NCBI GenBank assembly: GCA_905147135.1
Contig: LR990049.1
Span: 5,659,428 to 5,723,427 of the forward strand
Length of the DNA: 64,000 nt
DNA from: Blastobasis lacticolella
Lineage: Eukaryota; Arthropoda; Insecta; Lepidoptera; Blastobasidae
Direction: 5' to 3'
Positions 20,983 to 33,439 of this stretch are shown in pieces. The translations under genes were made by a program, and so were the position numbers. The stretch's first letter is position 1. Every line of letters starts with the position of its first letter. The notes beneath the pieces are model-generated. The model did not search any database. It worked only from the letters and a program-made list of their open reading frames with translations, and was not told the origin of the DNA.

Positions 20983-23687
20983 TAATCTTTCAATATTTAT
21001 GTGTGTGTATGTGTACTTTTATATGGTTTTTTCTCTCTTCTTTTTTCATTCTTCAATATTGTTATTGTCTGCAAATAAACATTTTTTAAAACTGCATCTA
21101 CACTTAACGTCACGTGCGATGTCACCTTTGTTCCAGTTTTTTGACTTGACCAAGTTATGGAGAGGGCATTATGATTCCCCATATTATAACTTAGCTATTC
21201 ATATTTGACTCCATTATCATTCTCAAGCCTCGCGTCTCTAGCCTTGGCCTCTCATGACATGCAGGATAGCCCTCGGCCACTTTTGGCAGGTAAGTAAAGG
21301 ACGACATCGTTTCGCGGCGAGACGCCACTTTTTGTCCTAAAATGGTAGATTGAAAAGAAAAAAATCCATAGATACACCAGTGGAGCCTCGTCGGTGGATC
21401 CTAGTGGAATGAGAGATGCTCTATCGCGAGATAATTTTATCAGATCTTTTCATTGTGAGGGTTTCGCTTTTTTGTTCTGTGGACGGCGAGTACGAAATGA
21501 CCCGAACTATTAAACAGCCCCCGGCTGTCCAGCGTCCTACTAATGTGGAGTAGGTACATGCCCAGCAGCCAGTGAAGTATTATATCCAACACAATAGGGC
21601 CCTATACAATAACACCCCATCCCTATGGGATGTCGCATTCGATGAAACCTGAAAAGCTTAGGTACTCCCAAAGCGCCTAGGTCTCTTGCGAGTACAGCGT
21701 AACCAGACGGCCGGCAGCGCTGGTACACTTGAGTGTTCTCTGCCTCCCTCCCTCGTTAGTCCAGAGGGTGCCATTATACACTTCGCGGTAAGCGCAAATA
21801 AAGTGATCAACTCAATTGGGTACCCGAAGGAACAATGATTCGACTAAAATAGGTCGTACAACTCTCCTAAAGGTTTGTGCACAGTGAGCGACAAATTATC
21901 ATACGGCGTGGCATTGCGATAGGCTATCTCGGCCGCTCGCTCGATATTCGACACGTGAGGTGAATCCGCTAGTGGGCGCTGTCACACCGCTCGGCGAGTG
22001 AGTAGCCAAACGTAGAAAAAGTTTGCTACCAAACTACTAATACCTTTCATTTTTTATATCTTACTCTTCTCAAGAGTCCATAATGTATAAAATAACGTGA
22101 GGTTCGTTCTGTAGTATGCATCACATTTTGCTGTCAGACTGTTCTTCAAACAAAAAATTTTCTTTTTAGGAATTTCTTGGATACGCGAAATCCGAATCCA
22201 ACAAAAAGAAAGCTTATAGCCCCTCATTTTACTGCTGGACATACAAACTTTACACATATTCTAATCTGAATATAGGTAAAGCATATGGAATGTTTATTAA
22301 TTTATTAGAACCGAAAAAACAAGGGAGGGTTGTTAGTGCAATTCTACTCTGCCGGACACCGCAAGACAGTGAATTTAAAGGCCAAGTCCAACCTGTTAAG
22401 AGGGAGTGAACTACTGTTGCTGTTTCTTGTTGTTGCCAGTGTAAGAAATTAGTTCTCAAAAATATCGCAATATGGCGGCACTTCAGTCGGGCTTTCCAAA
22501 ATAAACAGCTGGAAGTTCGTCCGGTGTGACGGCAGGACCGGTATATCGGACACTACCCACCGCGAGAGGAATCTTGATTAAAAATTTCGGCCCGGTTCAT
22601 TTTTAATTCCCAACTCCCCTTTTGCTTTATTAACGACCTATTTGCACTGTTTATGTAAATCGCCGTGTGCCAGATTGTGTTTTGTAGGCTACTCGGGGGC
22701 TCAATTTGGGAAGGTATTCTTTACCTAGCGTTTTTATTAGGAAAGTAATTCAGTTTACCTGAGTATAATAACCTAGTAATTAGTTGAGAGATAAAAAGGA
22801 AGCTGAGGATCAAAAGTCAGTGAACTGATCAAGAAACAGTAGAGTTTTCAGTTAGGTAAGAACTTTGCATTACCGATATTTTATTTATAGCGAAAGTACC
22901 TTGAAATCATATGCTCTAGATCTCCGGAACGGGATGATGTTGGCAGGAGGCTGACCGCGTTGGCCCGCTGGCTGACGAAACGTATCCCATGACCCAAGAG
23001 GCCTAGAGCTTACATATCATCTTCATCTTCTGGTCAGTAATAACTAATAGGCTACTCATCACAAAAGGAATCGGATCCCCATGACAAAAAGGGTTAAGTA
23101 CAATTTAAAGCTAAGTCCACACATGACAACAGCCTCATTTTCCAAGTAATTAGCCAGCACATGACTCACACTCAATGTAAAGGTTGAAACAGTGGTCGGA
23201 ATCACACTAGCTAGTTTGTTAAACTCACAGCTTATTAGTAATGTATGAAGCCTACTTTTCTAAACGTAGGGCAACGAATACAGTTCTTTCAAAGGCGGAA
23301 CAAAGGTAATGCGGTAGGCGGCGGCGTCTGTATGTTGAATTTCGATATTGTGACGATATTTCATATTTGGCTGATTTAGCGGACTGATATGGTAAATCAC
23401 AGAATAAAATCTTTACGTTGATGTTGGTAGTAAATCTGATAACTTTGTCCTCTATCCTTAAGTTTTTTATTGCCTAGCTAGACAGTCCTACGTCGTCCAG
23501 AATATGTGTTAACTGAGACTACCTTTTCTATTATCTGTGGGGAGCGGATGCGGTGTCTGCTTTTGAGCTTTGAGGCCTTTATCTCCTGAAGTTGACAGCT
23601 CTTATTTGTAGGCACTAGCGCTTCGTCTATGCAATATAATGTTTAATTGTTGGTACCCACATAAAATCGTACAAAAAAACATAATAT
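20983..23687. other. Unique spacer, no gene recognised
   Basis: A 20-bp word at 21576-21595 is identical to 2168-2187, and its surroundings (CATGCCCAGCAGCCAGTGAA) look like a LINE scrap. A short SINE-R 5' scrap in minus orientation lies at 22334-22362 (ATTCTACTCTGCCGGACACC). A GC-richer block lies at 21890-22010. No coding gene was seen. Confidence 0.4.
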
Positions 23688-23905
23688 TAGCGTTAATGTA
23701 ATGGTTATGCTCTCGTGCACGATTCCTCGGGGTCTGCCATGACCATGATACAGAATTTGGCAGTTCAGTTAATTACAGTGGAGCGACTGCCATCTGACCT
23801 TCGTGACCCTGCTACCAGGGGAACCTGACCAGATTTCATCACGATGTTTTCCCACACCGTAAGAATATCGGTTAGAATTCAACATATCGAACAATATTAT
23901 AGGAA
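23688..23905 (-). mobile_element. SINE-B, head missing
   Basis: Shares TATGCTCTCGTGCACGA, CATGACCATGATACAGAATT, GACTGCCATCTGACC, CCTGCTACCAGGGGAA, and TTTCATCACGATGTTTTCCC with the other copies. It stops before the tRNA-like head. Confidence 0.8.
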
Positions 23906-24094
23906 TTTGAGACATATCTTCCCACAACAATTTTACTTTTCCAATTGCATTGGAGACCACATTTCACGATCACGAATACTTTTTAACACGTTTCTAATAT
24001 CGTTCTTCACAATAGAGCGCCATAGACTGAAACAGATGCAGGCCGATTACACTAATTGCTTGCCCATTCGTTCTCTGCGTTATTCAAGAGGCGC

Positions 24095-24175
24095 TTAGCA
24101 CTTCGGGCCCAGGTTCAATGCCCGGCACAGTATACACGTGTACTTGAGGGATGATGACTGCTGCTGAATATGGTC
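24095..24175 (+). mobile_element. tRNA-like SINE head scrap
   Basis: Contains a B-box-like GGTTCAATGCC and TTAGCACTTCGGGCC just before the SINE-A copy. It may belong to another tRNA-derived SINE or a dimeric one. Confidence 0.35.
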
Positions 24176-24182
24176 CCATTTA

Positions 24183-24445
24183 CGACGACCTGAGTGGTTC
24201 AGTTGGTTAACATCGGTCTGCCATGCAGAGGTTCCGGGTTCGATTTCCGGCCGAGCTGAAATTGAATGAATGTTAATTTCTGTTACGGGTCTGGGTGTAG
24301 TTTGTATAAAAATAACGTATTTAAAAAAAAGTATATAAGTAGTTTAACAGTAGGTATTGTCTAACACCCATAGGTTTTGCTTGCTTTGGGGATAGACGGC
24401 CCTGTGTGAATTTGTCCAAGCATATGTTATTTTATTTTATTTATG
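24183..24445 (+). mobile_element. SINE-A, near full length
   Basis: A tRNA-derived head with a perfect Pol III A box (TGGTTCAGTTG, 24195-24205) and B box (GGTTCGATTTC, 24237-24247), although the anticodon arm no longer folds properly. The body contains TTAATTTCTGTTACGGGTCT and AACACCCATAGGTTTTGC. It ends in an ATTTTATTTTATTT tail. Other copies are at 25261, 50470 (minus) and 63405. Confidence 0.8.
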
Positions 24446-25260
24446 AAGAGTATGAAAATAGCCGTAATACCTGAGTCTCAAGTCCGTTAATTTACTAAAT
24501 AATCTATTTATATTGATTGTAATTGGATTGCAATTGCAGCTCAATGGCAGTTTGACGCGTTTTTGGTATGCTTTTACAATTAAAACTGCTGTTGAGCTGC
24601 GATTCCTATTCAATTACAATTGAATCGTGCCAAGTGCCTAAAATAGTGGACATGAGGCCCTGTACCAATTTCAATCTCAGGGTTGGAAAATACAGTGTTC
24701 AAAATACTCAACAGAAAATGCCACTGCTCATTCACATTAGCAACCTTTTACGAGATGTACAGTTGAAGAGATTTGCATTAAAACCTTAAGAATCATAAAT
24801 TATTCCTGTGCAGTTGTTAAAAGGTTTTAATAGCATTCATGAAACCAAGTTTAATTTATTAAATAAAAAATACCTTAAGGGGTCAAGGACGAGTTCTTTG
24901 GACCAAAGGGATAGCTAACCCTTTCTTTTACCGAACTCATTTTGGCTAAAGATGCACTAAAATATCCTGTATGTTGCTGTATCTGCAAAGACCTTATCTA
25001 CTGATACGAGTTACTGCATGTTTGCTTGAAGGAAACGTACTTACCTATTTGCATTTGATTTGAAGGATGTATTATCGGGGAATAGTGACGCAAGCATAGT
25101 TCTTATCTTTAGCTGGGCGCTGAAGAAAATATATATCGCAAATGAATCTCCAAATTATACAAACCAAGGAACAACATGTCGATAAAACTCGTAGGTACTA
25201 CATCGAATAATAGCAAAATATTAGGCAAGTTATAAAAAGCCATAGCAGAGTGGCCCTGGG

Positions 25261-25430
25261 TGACAATCTGAGTGGTTCATTGGTCAACATGGTGTTCGAT
25301 TCCCGGCCGGGCAGAAATTAAAATGATGAATTATGATAAAAAAAGAAAGTGTATGTAGTATATCAGTTAACTAGCACCCATTAGCTTAGTTTGGAGCTGA
25401 GTAAATTTGTCTACGATTATTTATTTAAAA
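25261..25430 (+). mobile_element. SINE-A, internally deleted
   Basis: The A-box region (GAGTGGTTCATTGGTCAACA) joins directly to GGTGTTCGATTCCCGGCC, so the anticodon arm is deleted. The body retains CTAGCACCCATTAGCTTAG and an ATTTATTTA tail. Confidence 0.75.
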
Positions 25431-25479
25431 CTCATAATTACTTTGTATCACCACAGCATATAACGCCTCCGTGTGCCAA

Positions 25480-25700
25480 AACAAGTGGCAGAACCGGCGG
25501 CTCGCTGCGTCATGAGTCTGGTGAAGTTTAATCAAATATTGTCAGATATGCATTTCAATTTGAATGCAAATGAGATGGGATGACACGGGATCGCATAAAT
25601 TAATGAAAATCACGACATTATCGCATAAGCATTGGGTGAAAATTTAAATGTTTTCTAACGCAATTTAAGGACAGTCTCTGATGTTATCGGTGATAATTGT
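25480..25700. promoter_or_regulatory. Possible conserved regulatory block with POU octamer
   Basis: A perfect octamer ATGCAAAT (25564-25571) lies close to ATGCATTTCAATTTGA, with TAATTAATG-type and TCGCATAA repeats (TCGCATAAATTAATG, TCGCATAAGCATTG). This resembles developmental enhancer DNA, but motif content alone does not prove function. Confidence 0.2.
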
Positions 25701-25800
25701 GTGAAAACCGTCAAATAAACATTCAACTCTTTGTAGTAGATGACTGATACCACTACTACTTAACTTTTATTTATGCCATCAAGCAATGATCATCTCATTT

Positions 25801-26128
25801 TGACGTTAATGTCTCGGTTGTGCTCTCGTAAGCGAGTGCCGTCTTGACCATGATCCAGGATTTGGCAGATTAGGTAATTACAGTGGAGCAACGACTTCCA
25901 TGGACCCGGGGAACCCGACCAGATTGGATCATGGTTGCAGATTCAGTCGTAAGAACGTACAGGTTTCATCACGACGTCTTCCCTCGCCGTAAGAGCATCG
26001 ATTAGTATTCAACTAATGTACATAGCTCAGAAAAGAGTCATTGGTACATGGTGGCAGTGAGATTCGAACTCGGTACCTCTCGTTTACGAGTCGGATATCT
26101 TAATTTACAACTATGACGCCGATGCTCC
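25801..26128 (-). mobile_element. SINE-B, near full length
   Basis: Reads from right to left. The tRNA-like head (box B on the minus strand GAGTTCGAATCTC) is at 26060-26128, followed by the body with the GAGCTATGTACATTAGT region. The 3' end, ACCGAGACATTAACGTCA, is at 25801. The head derives from a tRNA but does not fold as a functional one. Confidence 0.85.
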
Positions 26129-26384
26129 AATAGCAACAATAGTTACATACTAGCTATGTCTCCTGGTAGGTCGCCAGATGTCACAGCGAACCAATGTTGC
26201 TTGGTGAACGCACTCCAGACGCGAGGCATATCAGTTTAATTCTCAGGCTGATACCGTCCTCCGGTTCTACTTTGCTACGAACTGCAGATATAGGTACCTA
26301 ATGGTCCTCAGTTACAGCTTTCCCAGGCAGATTGCATGTGTTTGTTAGTATAGGGTTCAAAAATCATTAATAATAAGTAAGTAA

Positions 26385-26510
26385 GAAAAAACTCTTTATT
26401 GCAAACAAGACAATATACAAGAATCAACATAATCTACATGCGCGAAAAGGCGGCCTTATCGCTTTAAGCGATCTCTGACATTCATACAAATACAAATTTA
26501 CGACATAAAT
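26385..26510 (-). mobile_element. Non-LTR retrotransposon 3' UTR
   Basis: On the minus strand this reads AGAGATCGCTTAAAGCGAT AAGGCCGCCTTT, then about 60 bases, then GCAATAAAGAGTTTTTTC with a polyadenylation-like signal. The self-complementary GATCGCTTAAAGCGATC-type hairpin before GCCGCCTTT is a familiar 3' UTR pattern of lepidopteran LINEs. A related copy is at 46285. Confidence 0.65.
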
Positions 26511-26929
26511 TGATATAGGAATAGAGGGTATGGGGTCTAACCATCTCATGGGTAGAAGCCAACCTCACCTGCCCGCGGTCCCCCTGCTCTCGAGCTTTTC
26601 CCTAACGGCCTGATTGATCGAGTGCCGGGCGGATGGTAGTCGCCGCACACAAACAGCCAAAACACCTAAAAAAATAATATTAAAAGATCATATGCATATC
26701 ATGTTATTGCGTCGATACGTGGGCTAGGGATACCCTATCACGCGCGTGCAGGGTTAAAGAAGTTAGCGCCTAGCAGGAAGATCCGCGTTGCCCCTCTGAA
26801 CGTTGGTCTCTGACTAGCTGAGTTCGAGAGCTGGCCGACTTGCTGCACAGGCGTCGCGTTTGTTCAGGTGGCATTCCTGCAAGAAACAAGGTGGCGGGGC
26901 TCCAAGTCTAGGGAAATCGAGCAGGGGTA

Positions 26930-27190
26930 CAAGCTATTATAGACCGGATTGGCAGAATAGATTGTGGTGGGTGACGAGATCTGGAACGGCATTTTGGAGG
27001 TGCGATGTAAGCATGGTTTGGATACGTGAGAAACATGCAGAAACCGGCCTGTATCACGAAAGAGGTCCCGTGGGAGACCCAAGAAGCACTGGATTCACAT
27101 CGCCGAGTCGGAAGCGAGAGCCATCCGTTCCGGGCAAAGTGGAGAAGAAAATGTAGGAAAGCGAACCTACCACAACCGAGTGAGATGGCG
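26930..27190 (+). mobile_element. LINE-P tail, frameshifted
   Basis: Encodes RGRPKKHWIHIAESEAR from 27069, then shifts by one frame to RAKWRRKCRKAN at 27131-27166. This is the basic GRP-K-W ... AKWRR-CRKA end typical of LINE-P. The upstream part is degenerate. It is a dead 5'-truncated copy. Confidence 0.75.
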
Positions 27191-27381
27191 ATGAATCGTC
27201 CGATAGCTTTAGCCTTCAAAGCCTGCGAGTAAATCTAAATCCGAAACTAGATCTGCATTATTTACAACCGACTACTGTACATCAAACAAAGCGTATAAAC
27301 CAAGTGTTGTTATCTCTCCTGGTAGACTGGTAGATAATGCTATTTTAACTTAAGTCCACCATTGTACTGTTTAAGCATGAA

Positions 27382-27403
27382 GAATAAATAAATAAATAAA
27401 TAA
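27382..27403. repeat. (AAAT)n microsatellite
   Basis: Five or more AATA/AAAT units after GAAG, probably the tail of a retroposed sequence. Confidence 0.8.
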
Positions 27404-28029
27404 GCGAAGCACCTGTTCTAGTCGAGTCGTTTCCCCGGCCCGCACTGGCCAATGGGACTGTGCTCGTAAATCTGTACTGTAATGAAACAAGGCGCCGTAA
27501 CGAGCGCCGTTGCGCACGCGCAAATGCGAGGGCTTGTGTCCAGTGCTCGGATTTCTTTTCGGGATTCATACGGTTTTAATGACTTTTCGTAAAGGCCGTA
27601 CTTGTGCTAGGTACCAGAGTTTGAAGCAGCAGAAACGGAATTGAGATTTAAAATTACGTTTGAATATGTCATTCCGTATACAACCTCCTAAATAATCATT
27701 GGAGCTATTTATAACCATAAATAATGTCGAAGTATAAGTACCTAAATAGACTACAAACTGTTCGTGAAAATGAAAGTGGTCAAACTCTTATAATTTATTA
27801 AAAGATTTTCGGAATCTTATTAAAAGGAACTAGGTATAGATACTTAATACAAACCTTCGTCCTCTAATATTACTTGTGCTAGACTTTAGCGATGTCGGAG
27901 CGTGTCTTGCCCAAAACGTTTTCCTATCGCAACACCCCTTTCACAATTTAACAAACGTAGTAAGAAAACCACATTAAATTCAAAATTCTTTGAGTAGGAC
28001 ATTACATATATCTTCAATCATAATCAATC

Positions 28030-28070
28030 GTCAAAGAGGAGAGGGTAGAAAAGTATGAAGGAAACACACA
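28030..28070 (+). repeat. Dispersed repeat scrap, copy 1
   Basis: GTCAAAGAGGAGAGGGTAGA AAAGTATGAAGGAAACACA matches 52885-52925 (GTCAAAGAGGAGGGAGTAGG AAAGTATGAAGGAGACACA) with few differences and in the same orientation. Family not recognised. Confidence 0.6.
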
Positions 28071-28454
28071 GTAACATGTTGGCCACCCCAGGAACGGAGC
28101 ACATCCACCCCACGTCGCCAACGGCCGGACCGCGTCAGACTAGGTATACTAGACAGAGCCGGTCGGTGCCTGACAATGTCAAGTAAAGCCGAGCCTCGTC
28201 ATAATGTATAATGTTACCTCCTCGTATCGGCGAACCATCAACATTGGGAACGAACCCTGCGCGTGCCTCCGCTGCGCGCGCCGGTGTTGGCCATGCTCGC
28301 GCTAACTCGCCCGCGCTCAACCCGCTGTAAATATAACAAACGCTGGTTATTGCGCTTCTCTTACGTAGGTACAATACGAGAGCTTATGGGCATTATCATC
28401 TTAATCATAGTTTTGTACCGTTGGTAATAGCAAGCATACAGCATACCTATACAT

Positions 28455-28707
28455 CATCCTCACTACGTAGACACTCTGTTGGTCACCACGCGAAGGTTCG
28501 AAAGACCGTTTCTCGCTTGTACAATTCGGATGTGGAATGAGCTCCCAGCCACAGTGTTTCCTTTGGTCTATGATATGGGATCGTTCAAGAGGTATAGCGG
28601 TCTCTTCAGAGGCGGGCAACGCATTGATACCAACCCTGATGTTGCTGATGTCCATCGTAGGCGGCGGTGACCACATTCCGTCAGATGGCCTGCTTGCCTG
28701 TTTGTCT
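28455..28707 (+). mobile_element. LINE-J 3' end (RT C-terminal tail)
   Basis: Encodes RTIRMWNELPATVFP-like ACTIRMWNELPATVFPL, then DMGSFKRY, GLFRGGQR and DVADVHRRRR. This is the conserved RLWN-LP-VFP tail at the C-terminus of many insect non-LTR reverse transcriptases. The 3' UTR matches other copies (GGCGGCGGTGACCAC, TTGCCTGTTTGTCTG). It is truncated at its 5' end. Confidence 0.85.
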
Positions 28708-28708
28708 G

Positions 28709-28753
28709 ATACCTAGGTATCGTTACAAAAAATACCTAGGTATCGTCACAAAG
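28709..28753. repeat. Two 22-23-bp tandem units
   Basis: ATACCTAGGTATCGTTACAA is followed by ATACCTAGGTATCGTCACAA, and each contains the palindrome ATACCTAGGTAT. The pair sits at the 3' edge of the LINE-J copy. Confidence 0.7.
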
Positions 28754-30868
28754 GGGATAATCTGGAACTTTAGAAATAAGTTCAAATAGTAGGCACCTAC
28801 TTAATTTTGTTTAATAATTAAACAAAGTTGACGTTCATTGCTCTAATTTTTAATTTAACGTAACCGTGCTGTATGTAATAACTATCTAGAATAAAAAAAT
28901 TGGGTGCCTGATTAGGGATGGATTTAAGGAAATATAGGTAACTATTAACATTTAGTAATAAAAGTCCTGACGATCAAGGATAAGGTCTTGGGTGGAACCT
29001 AACTGACAGATAATGGCTCCTTTTTTCTGTCAATTCTATAGTCTGACGATGCACTAAATAGCTCTAAGGGATTTTTCAAATTACTAATGAATTTGTGCTC
29101 AGTAGTGCTGTGGTAGCAGTATAACGCTGAGTATACTGTACCTTACAGTTTGTGTTTATTTTACAGCCATTACTAACCTGTAACAGTCATGGACCCCGGA
29201 CCCCTCAACCGGGATATTGACAACAAAATGGTGACGATTCACTGTCATGCACTTGTCCGCCAATCACCTTGTTTAAACGTGATGAAGATAGTGCCTGACT
29301 TCCTAAAACTTAAAAAAAATTACACCGCTGGTGATCGAAGAGCTGTTTCGTTCCTCGGGCAACGGATTGGTATCACTATCCGACGAGGAATTTTTAGCAT
29401 GTATATTTTAATAATAATGTATATGTATATTTTTAGTATTTTAGATGTAGATATTAGTATATATTTTTACTGTAACTGTAAATGTTACCCGAGCCTGCCT
29501 TTGATAGCTTATTTTGACCTTACAGCTGTCAAGATTATTGGCTATTCCGGATACCCGCTTGCAGGTAACGCATAATACCGGTGGTTTGACCCTGGCGTGG
29601 CTAATGCAGTCAACAAAGTTCCTTTTGTAGGTCTGTTTGTCTCTTTAGTTAGTATGGCATATCCAGACTCAAAGCTAGCCACTATGAAGCTCAAAGAAGA
29701 AGTTCCATACCTGTGTGTGTCTTCGTCTTCTGCGGTCTAGCAATATTATTCCTATAGTATTTGGGGTCAACACTCAATCAATATTTCCCCCTCGCATATA
29801 ATTTTGTAAAGGACTTCCGCAATTTTCTTTCTGGAAGTTTATTAGACTATTTAATTAGTATGACATTTCAAAACTCAAAACTAGCCACTCTGAAATCTGT
29901 GTGTGTCTGTATCCACGTTTTATGCTGACTCTATGTTTTTGCTTTGAACTATTCTGGTTCTGATACAGCTTCTGACGTTCGAAGTTGAAGAGAAAATCCA
30001 ATATTTCAGTTAAAAGGCGGAATCCTCGAATTTCTTCCAAAAAAAGGTTTCCTTCGCCGCTCGAAAAAGCACAAAAAACCTTTGAAAAAACAACGTAAAC
30101 CGAAGCAAACAACACGTACAAATAGGCCCTCGAATGTGCAGCCTCTATCCTTGCAAATGTTGACCCACTGTGGCTGATTAGGCGTGAGTTTACGCTACAT
30201 TGGGCTTTATGTGATGAGCCTGACCACTTCCGCCTACTAGCTGGCTACGGTACGGATATGTTGTGAATGGGCACTTTGTTTTTGTTGCAAAGGAGTCACT
30301 GTTTGCCTGAGTATACGGTAAGTAATATATGAATTGTAGATGTTATGGGCGACCGTTACCACTTGGTGGTATCTGGTGGTATACAAAAAAAAAAATGCGT
30401 TACAAGGGTGTACAATTTTGTATACTTACCTGTCTATAGGTAGTGTGAATAATAATTAAAAGTCAGAAGTATGGTGTTATGCTTTGTTTATTGAATAAAA
30501 ACATAATTTATATACAACATACAGAACAGCTGTTGTTTATTTTATGACCACCAGATTAATAAGGAACCAGATACAATGTTACACGTGCTTTCACAAGCGC
30601 ATACTTAGTGTTGCCATTTTGAGCACCTTCACCTCCGAATAGATAAATTCATTTATTTTCTACGGAATGGAATGTGCTTTATAAATGGCAACATCAATCA
30701 AATTTAATTACAGCAGTAAAACAATTGCAAGTATCGGGTCAGCTGGTAAAATATTACAGTACATCGTCAAACATCAGTTATTTGTAAAGGTTTCTCTTGT
30801 TTCTAATACACTAGCAGTCGTTATGAAAGTTATTATCATAATTTTCGATCGATATCAACGAAACGTCA
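28754..30868. other. Spacer with one open block, no gene recognised
   Basis: An open frame at 29189-29575 starts at ATG (MDPGPLNRDIDNKMV), after an acceptor-like TTTATTTTACAG at 29154-29165. Only its first half is balanced in composition, and it has no recognised domain. I do not annotate it as a gene. Confidence 0.3.
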
Positions 30869-30978
30869 GGCGCTGTCCTAATTGGCAATTGTCCGACAGA
30901 CGTCGCCCGACCAATAGGAGACCTCAAAACCCCGTCGCACGACACGGTCGCACGACCATTGCCAATTAGGACAGCGCC
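30869..30978. mobile_element. MITE-1, copy 1
   Basis: 110 bp. Both ends read GGCGCTGTCCTAATTGGCAA in inverse orientation. The interior contains CGACCAATAGGAGACCTCAA between GTCG/CGAC-rich arms. No target duplication is clear. Confidence 0.85.
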
Positions 30979-31829
30979 AGGCTGGAGTTTACACTTGGAG
31001 ACTGAAACCTTCCTCAAGGAATAGTAACCATCGTAGGATTAGGGTGTCCATATCTCCAACTCTTTTACGTCTACTGTAGTACTGCAATTTCAAATCATTT
31101 AAACAGTCGTTACAATTCATACAACGAAACGAATAATACAAATAACAGTGTAACGCAATCAACAGCGAACGCTTAAATGTAAATTTGTTTAGGCGGACAG
31201 GACAAGAGAGCCGTAATTCAGTTTTAACTCAATAAAGTGGGCTTGTAACTCAATTTGCAATAAATAATACTAAGTTAGTGCTTTTGTTTGTGTATTTGTA
31301 GGGTTGTAATGTGATTCGTCCAGCGATGGCGGGTCGTAATAATTTTAATGGGAGAGTAATGTGTCTAAAGCACGCAGTGTAGCGTCGCGCCCCCATGCCA
31401 TTGTGTTGCGGCCATCGAGTGGAGAATTTGAATTGCTCACGTTATTTATTGGTGCTCAAAGGGTGATCAGAGTGGGATAGATATAAGATTAGAATATAGT
31501 GTAATAGTTTATTAAACATACAGACTCGTACATTTGTGAAGGACAGTATAGAGTTTCGCATAGGATTTATACTAATATGACAGGACCTCCGCCTGGGTTA
31601 AGTAGTATTTTTTATTTAAATATCTATGTTTTGAGCGAATTAAGCGAAAAAGCTGTATAAATAATGCTAAATAGGTACCACTTGAAAAGTTTTCATTTAA
31701 TACTGTTTAATTGGATAATATTGTTTGTCTGTTCATTAGGAGACGCAAGGATTAGAAAGAGTTAATTTAAACAATTTTCGACACGATACTTTTATTTATT
31801 TTACGTTTTGAGTGAAACATCATCTTCTT

Positions 31830-31945
31830 GACGTTAGTATCTCAGTTGTGCTCTCGCGCACGTGGACACAGGATCCACATTGACACCACGATCCACGATA
31901 TGGCCGATTAGGTAATTACACTGCCATCTGCCACTCAGTGTTAAC
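31830..31945 (-). mobile_element. SINE-B, 3' fragment
   Basis: TTGACGTTAGTATCTCAGTT, GTGCTCTCGCGCACGTGG and GGTAATTACACTGCCATCTG match the 3' end of SINE-B. An internal deletion joins the last two words. Confidence 0.7.
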
Positions 31946-33243
31946 AGTTTCGAGCGAAAAATAGTTGGTAAAATCTGTGTATTTTATTCACTAGTACGTA
32001 ATTAACACCTTTAAAATGCTATTTTTAAAGTACTACTTAATTTCTTTAAACGCTGTTGAATTTGCTTAAATGTTTGAATCTGCGAGAATACTAGCTTCAC
32101 CATTAAACATTACTCCCCTATGAGTACCTACTCGTACAATGCAGATTTCATTTTGTTGGACTTAAGCCAGATTCTTAAACGGTTCGACAAATGTTCCTAC
32201 TGTGCTGACTAAATTTCAATTAGTCACAAAATGGATTTCGTATCGGGACTGCAGCTCGCTCCAGCCGAGCACAAAGCGGATAGGGTGTCTACAAGATGGT
32301 GCAGATATCAGGAATACTAAAGTTACAATGAATTTTATATTGTCAACGATAGATAAAACTAAGATGTTCTATATGTTTTTAAATGAATTAGTTTGTTTAC
32401 AGGTTTACATACATGTACAGGTTACAATATTACCTAAACTTATAATAAATAGTTTTCATTCCAATATCTTATACGATATTATGTAGATAAACATGAGTAA
32501 TACACGACATCGTTTATTTCTGGAAGAACTAATTACAGATTAACAGTGTTAGACAACCTGTATGTATTCCAATTATATATGCAATACTAACAAAAAAGAA
32601 ATCAATATCATTACAGCGGAACTTGCCGGTTTATTGTAGATTTAGGTTGGCAAAGTATCCTTCTAAAATTTAAGGTTTCCACGTTGTGTTTTTTTTGTTT
32701 TTGTAATTGTAAAAAATCCCAAATAGTCCATCACCAATAGTCACCCTACACCACACGTCAAATCAAATCGTCGTCGCGTTAAACTAGTTAATCCTTACTT
32801 ATTTAACACCGACCGTGCCATATGGCGTCTTGCCGACAAAGGGCACCTTTGTCACAGTACGTCACAATCGTCACATGATTTGTGACAATGGCGGACTTAG
32901 GAGAATTCGAAGCCAAATCATTTCACGCGGGATCAATATAATGTAACAACTGTGACGGTGTGAAATTACAACAAAAAAGGTGTTTATTTAATAGCTGTGA
33001 CGATAAGCTATTGTACTGGGTGATGGGAGCTACTGTGAAGCTTTTGCTTTTCTTGGGAACTAGATGTGTGTTTGTTTTGATGTTATTAGTAGTCTGCCTT
33101 GTAAGCGAACAAATATAAGGATATTTGCAAAGGGACTACCATATATTTGTAGTCGCTACATTTTCCTTTGATTCAAAAGTGTAGTAAAATTTCGCAAATG
33201 TATAGTCATCTTAGTCTTAATTAACTTTAGGACCAATATAACG
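31946..33243. other. Unique spacer, no gene seen
   Basis: AT-rich. The open frame at 32202-32486 has no recognisable domain. Confidence 0.45.
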
Positions 33244-33392
33244 TACAGTGTCAACTTATCTGACTCGGTTACGGGTGACGGGTGGCGCTGTTTGGCATTG
33301 ACATGTCAGTTCAAATACATTTAAAAATGAAGTACCGCCATTTTTCCACAGTTCCAGTTTTGGCTACCGGGTCAGATAAGTTTGTGGTACTA
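33244..33392. mobile_element. MITE-2, copy 1
   Basis: Inverted ends share ACTTATCTGAC and GGTAACC/GGTAGCC-like words. The left end is TACAGTGTCAACTTATCTGA, and the right is GGGTCAGATAAGTTTGTGG. The TA-bounded, short, noncoding structure is Tc1/mariner-like. The second copy is at 56055. Confidence 0.7.
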
Positions 33393-33439
33393 TATCAGAA
33401 CTGTCTGCTCGTTTGTCTTGTCACTGAGTCATTATTAAT

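Noticed and set aside
21960..21990. CTCF-like site (AGTGGGCGCTGTC)
   Set aside because: The match is partial and such words are frequent, so there is no support beyond the motif.
24183..24255. tRNA gene (Met-like CAT loop)
   Set aside because: The boxes are tRNA-like but the anticodon and acceptor stems do not pair. The same body follows in other copies, so it is a SINE head.
29154..29300. Coding exon after TTTATTTTACAG
   Set aside because: A single acceptor-like word and a short open frame with no domain. The downstream half is AT-rich and non-coding in character.
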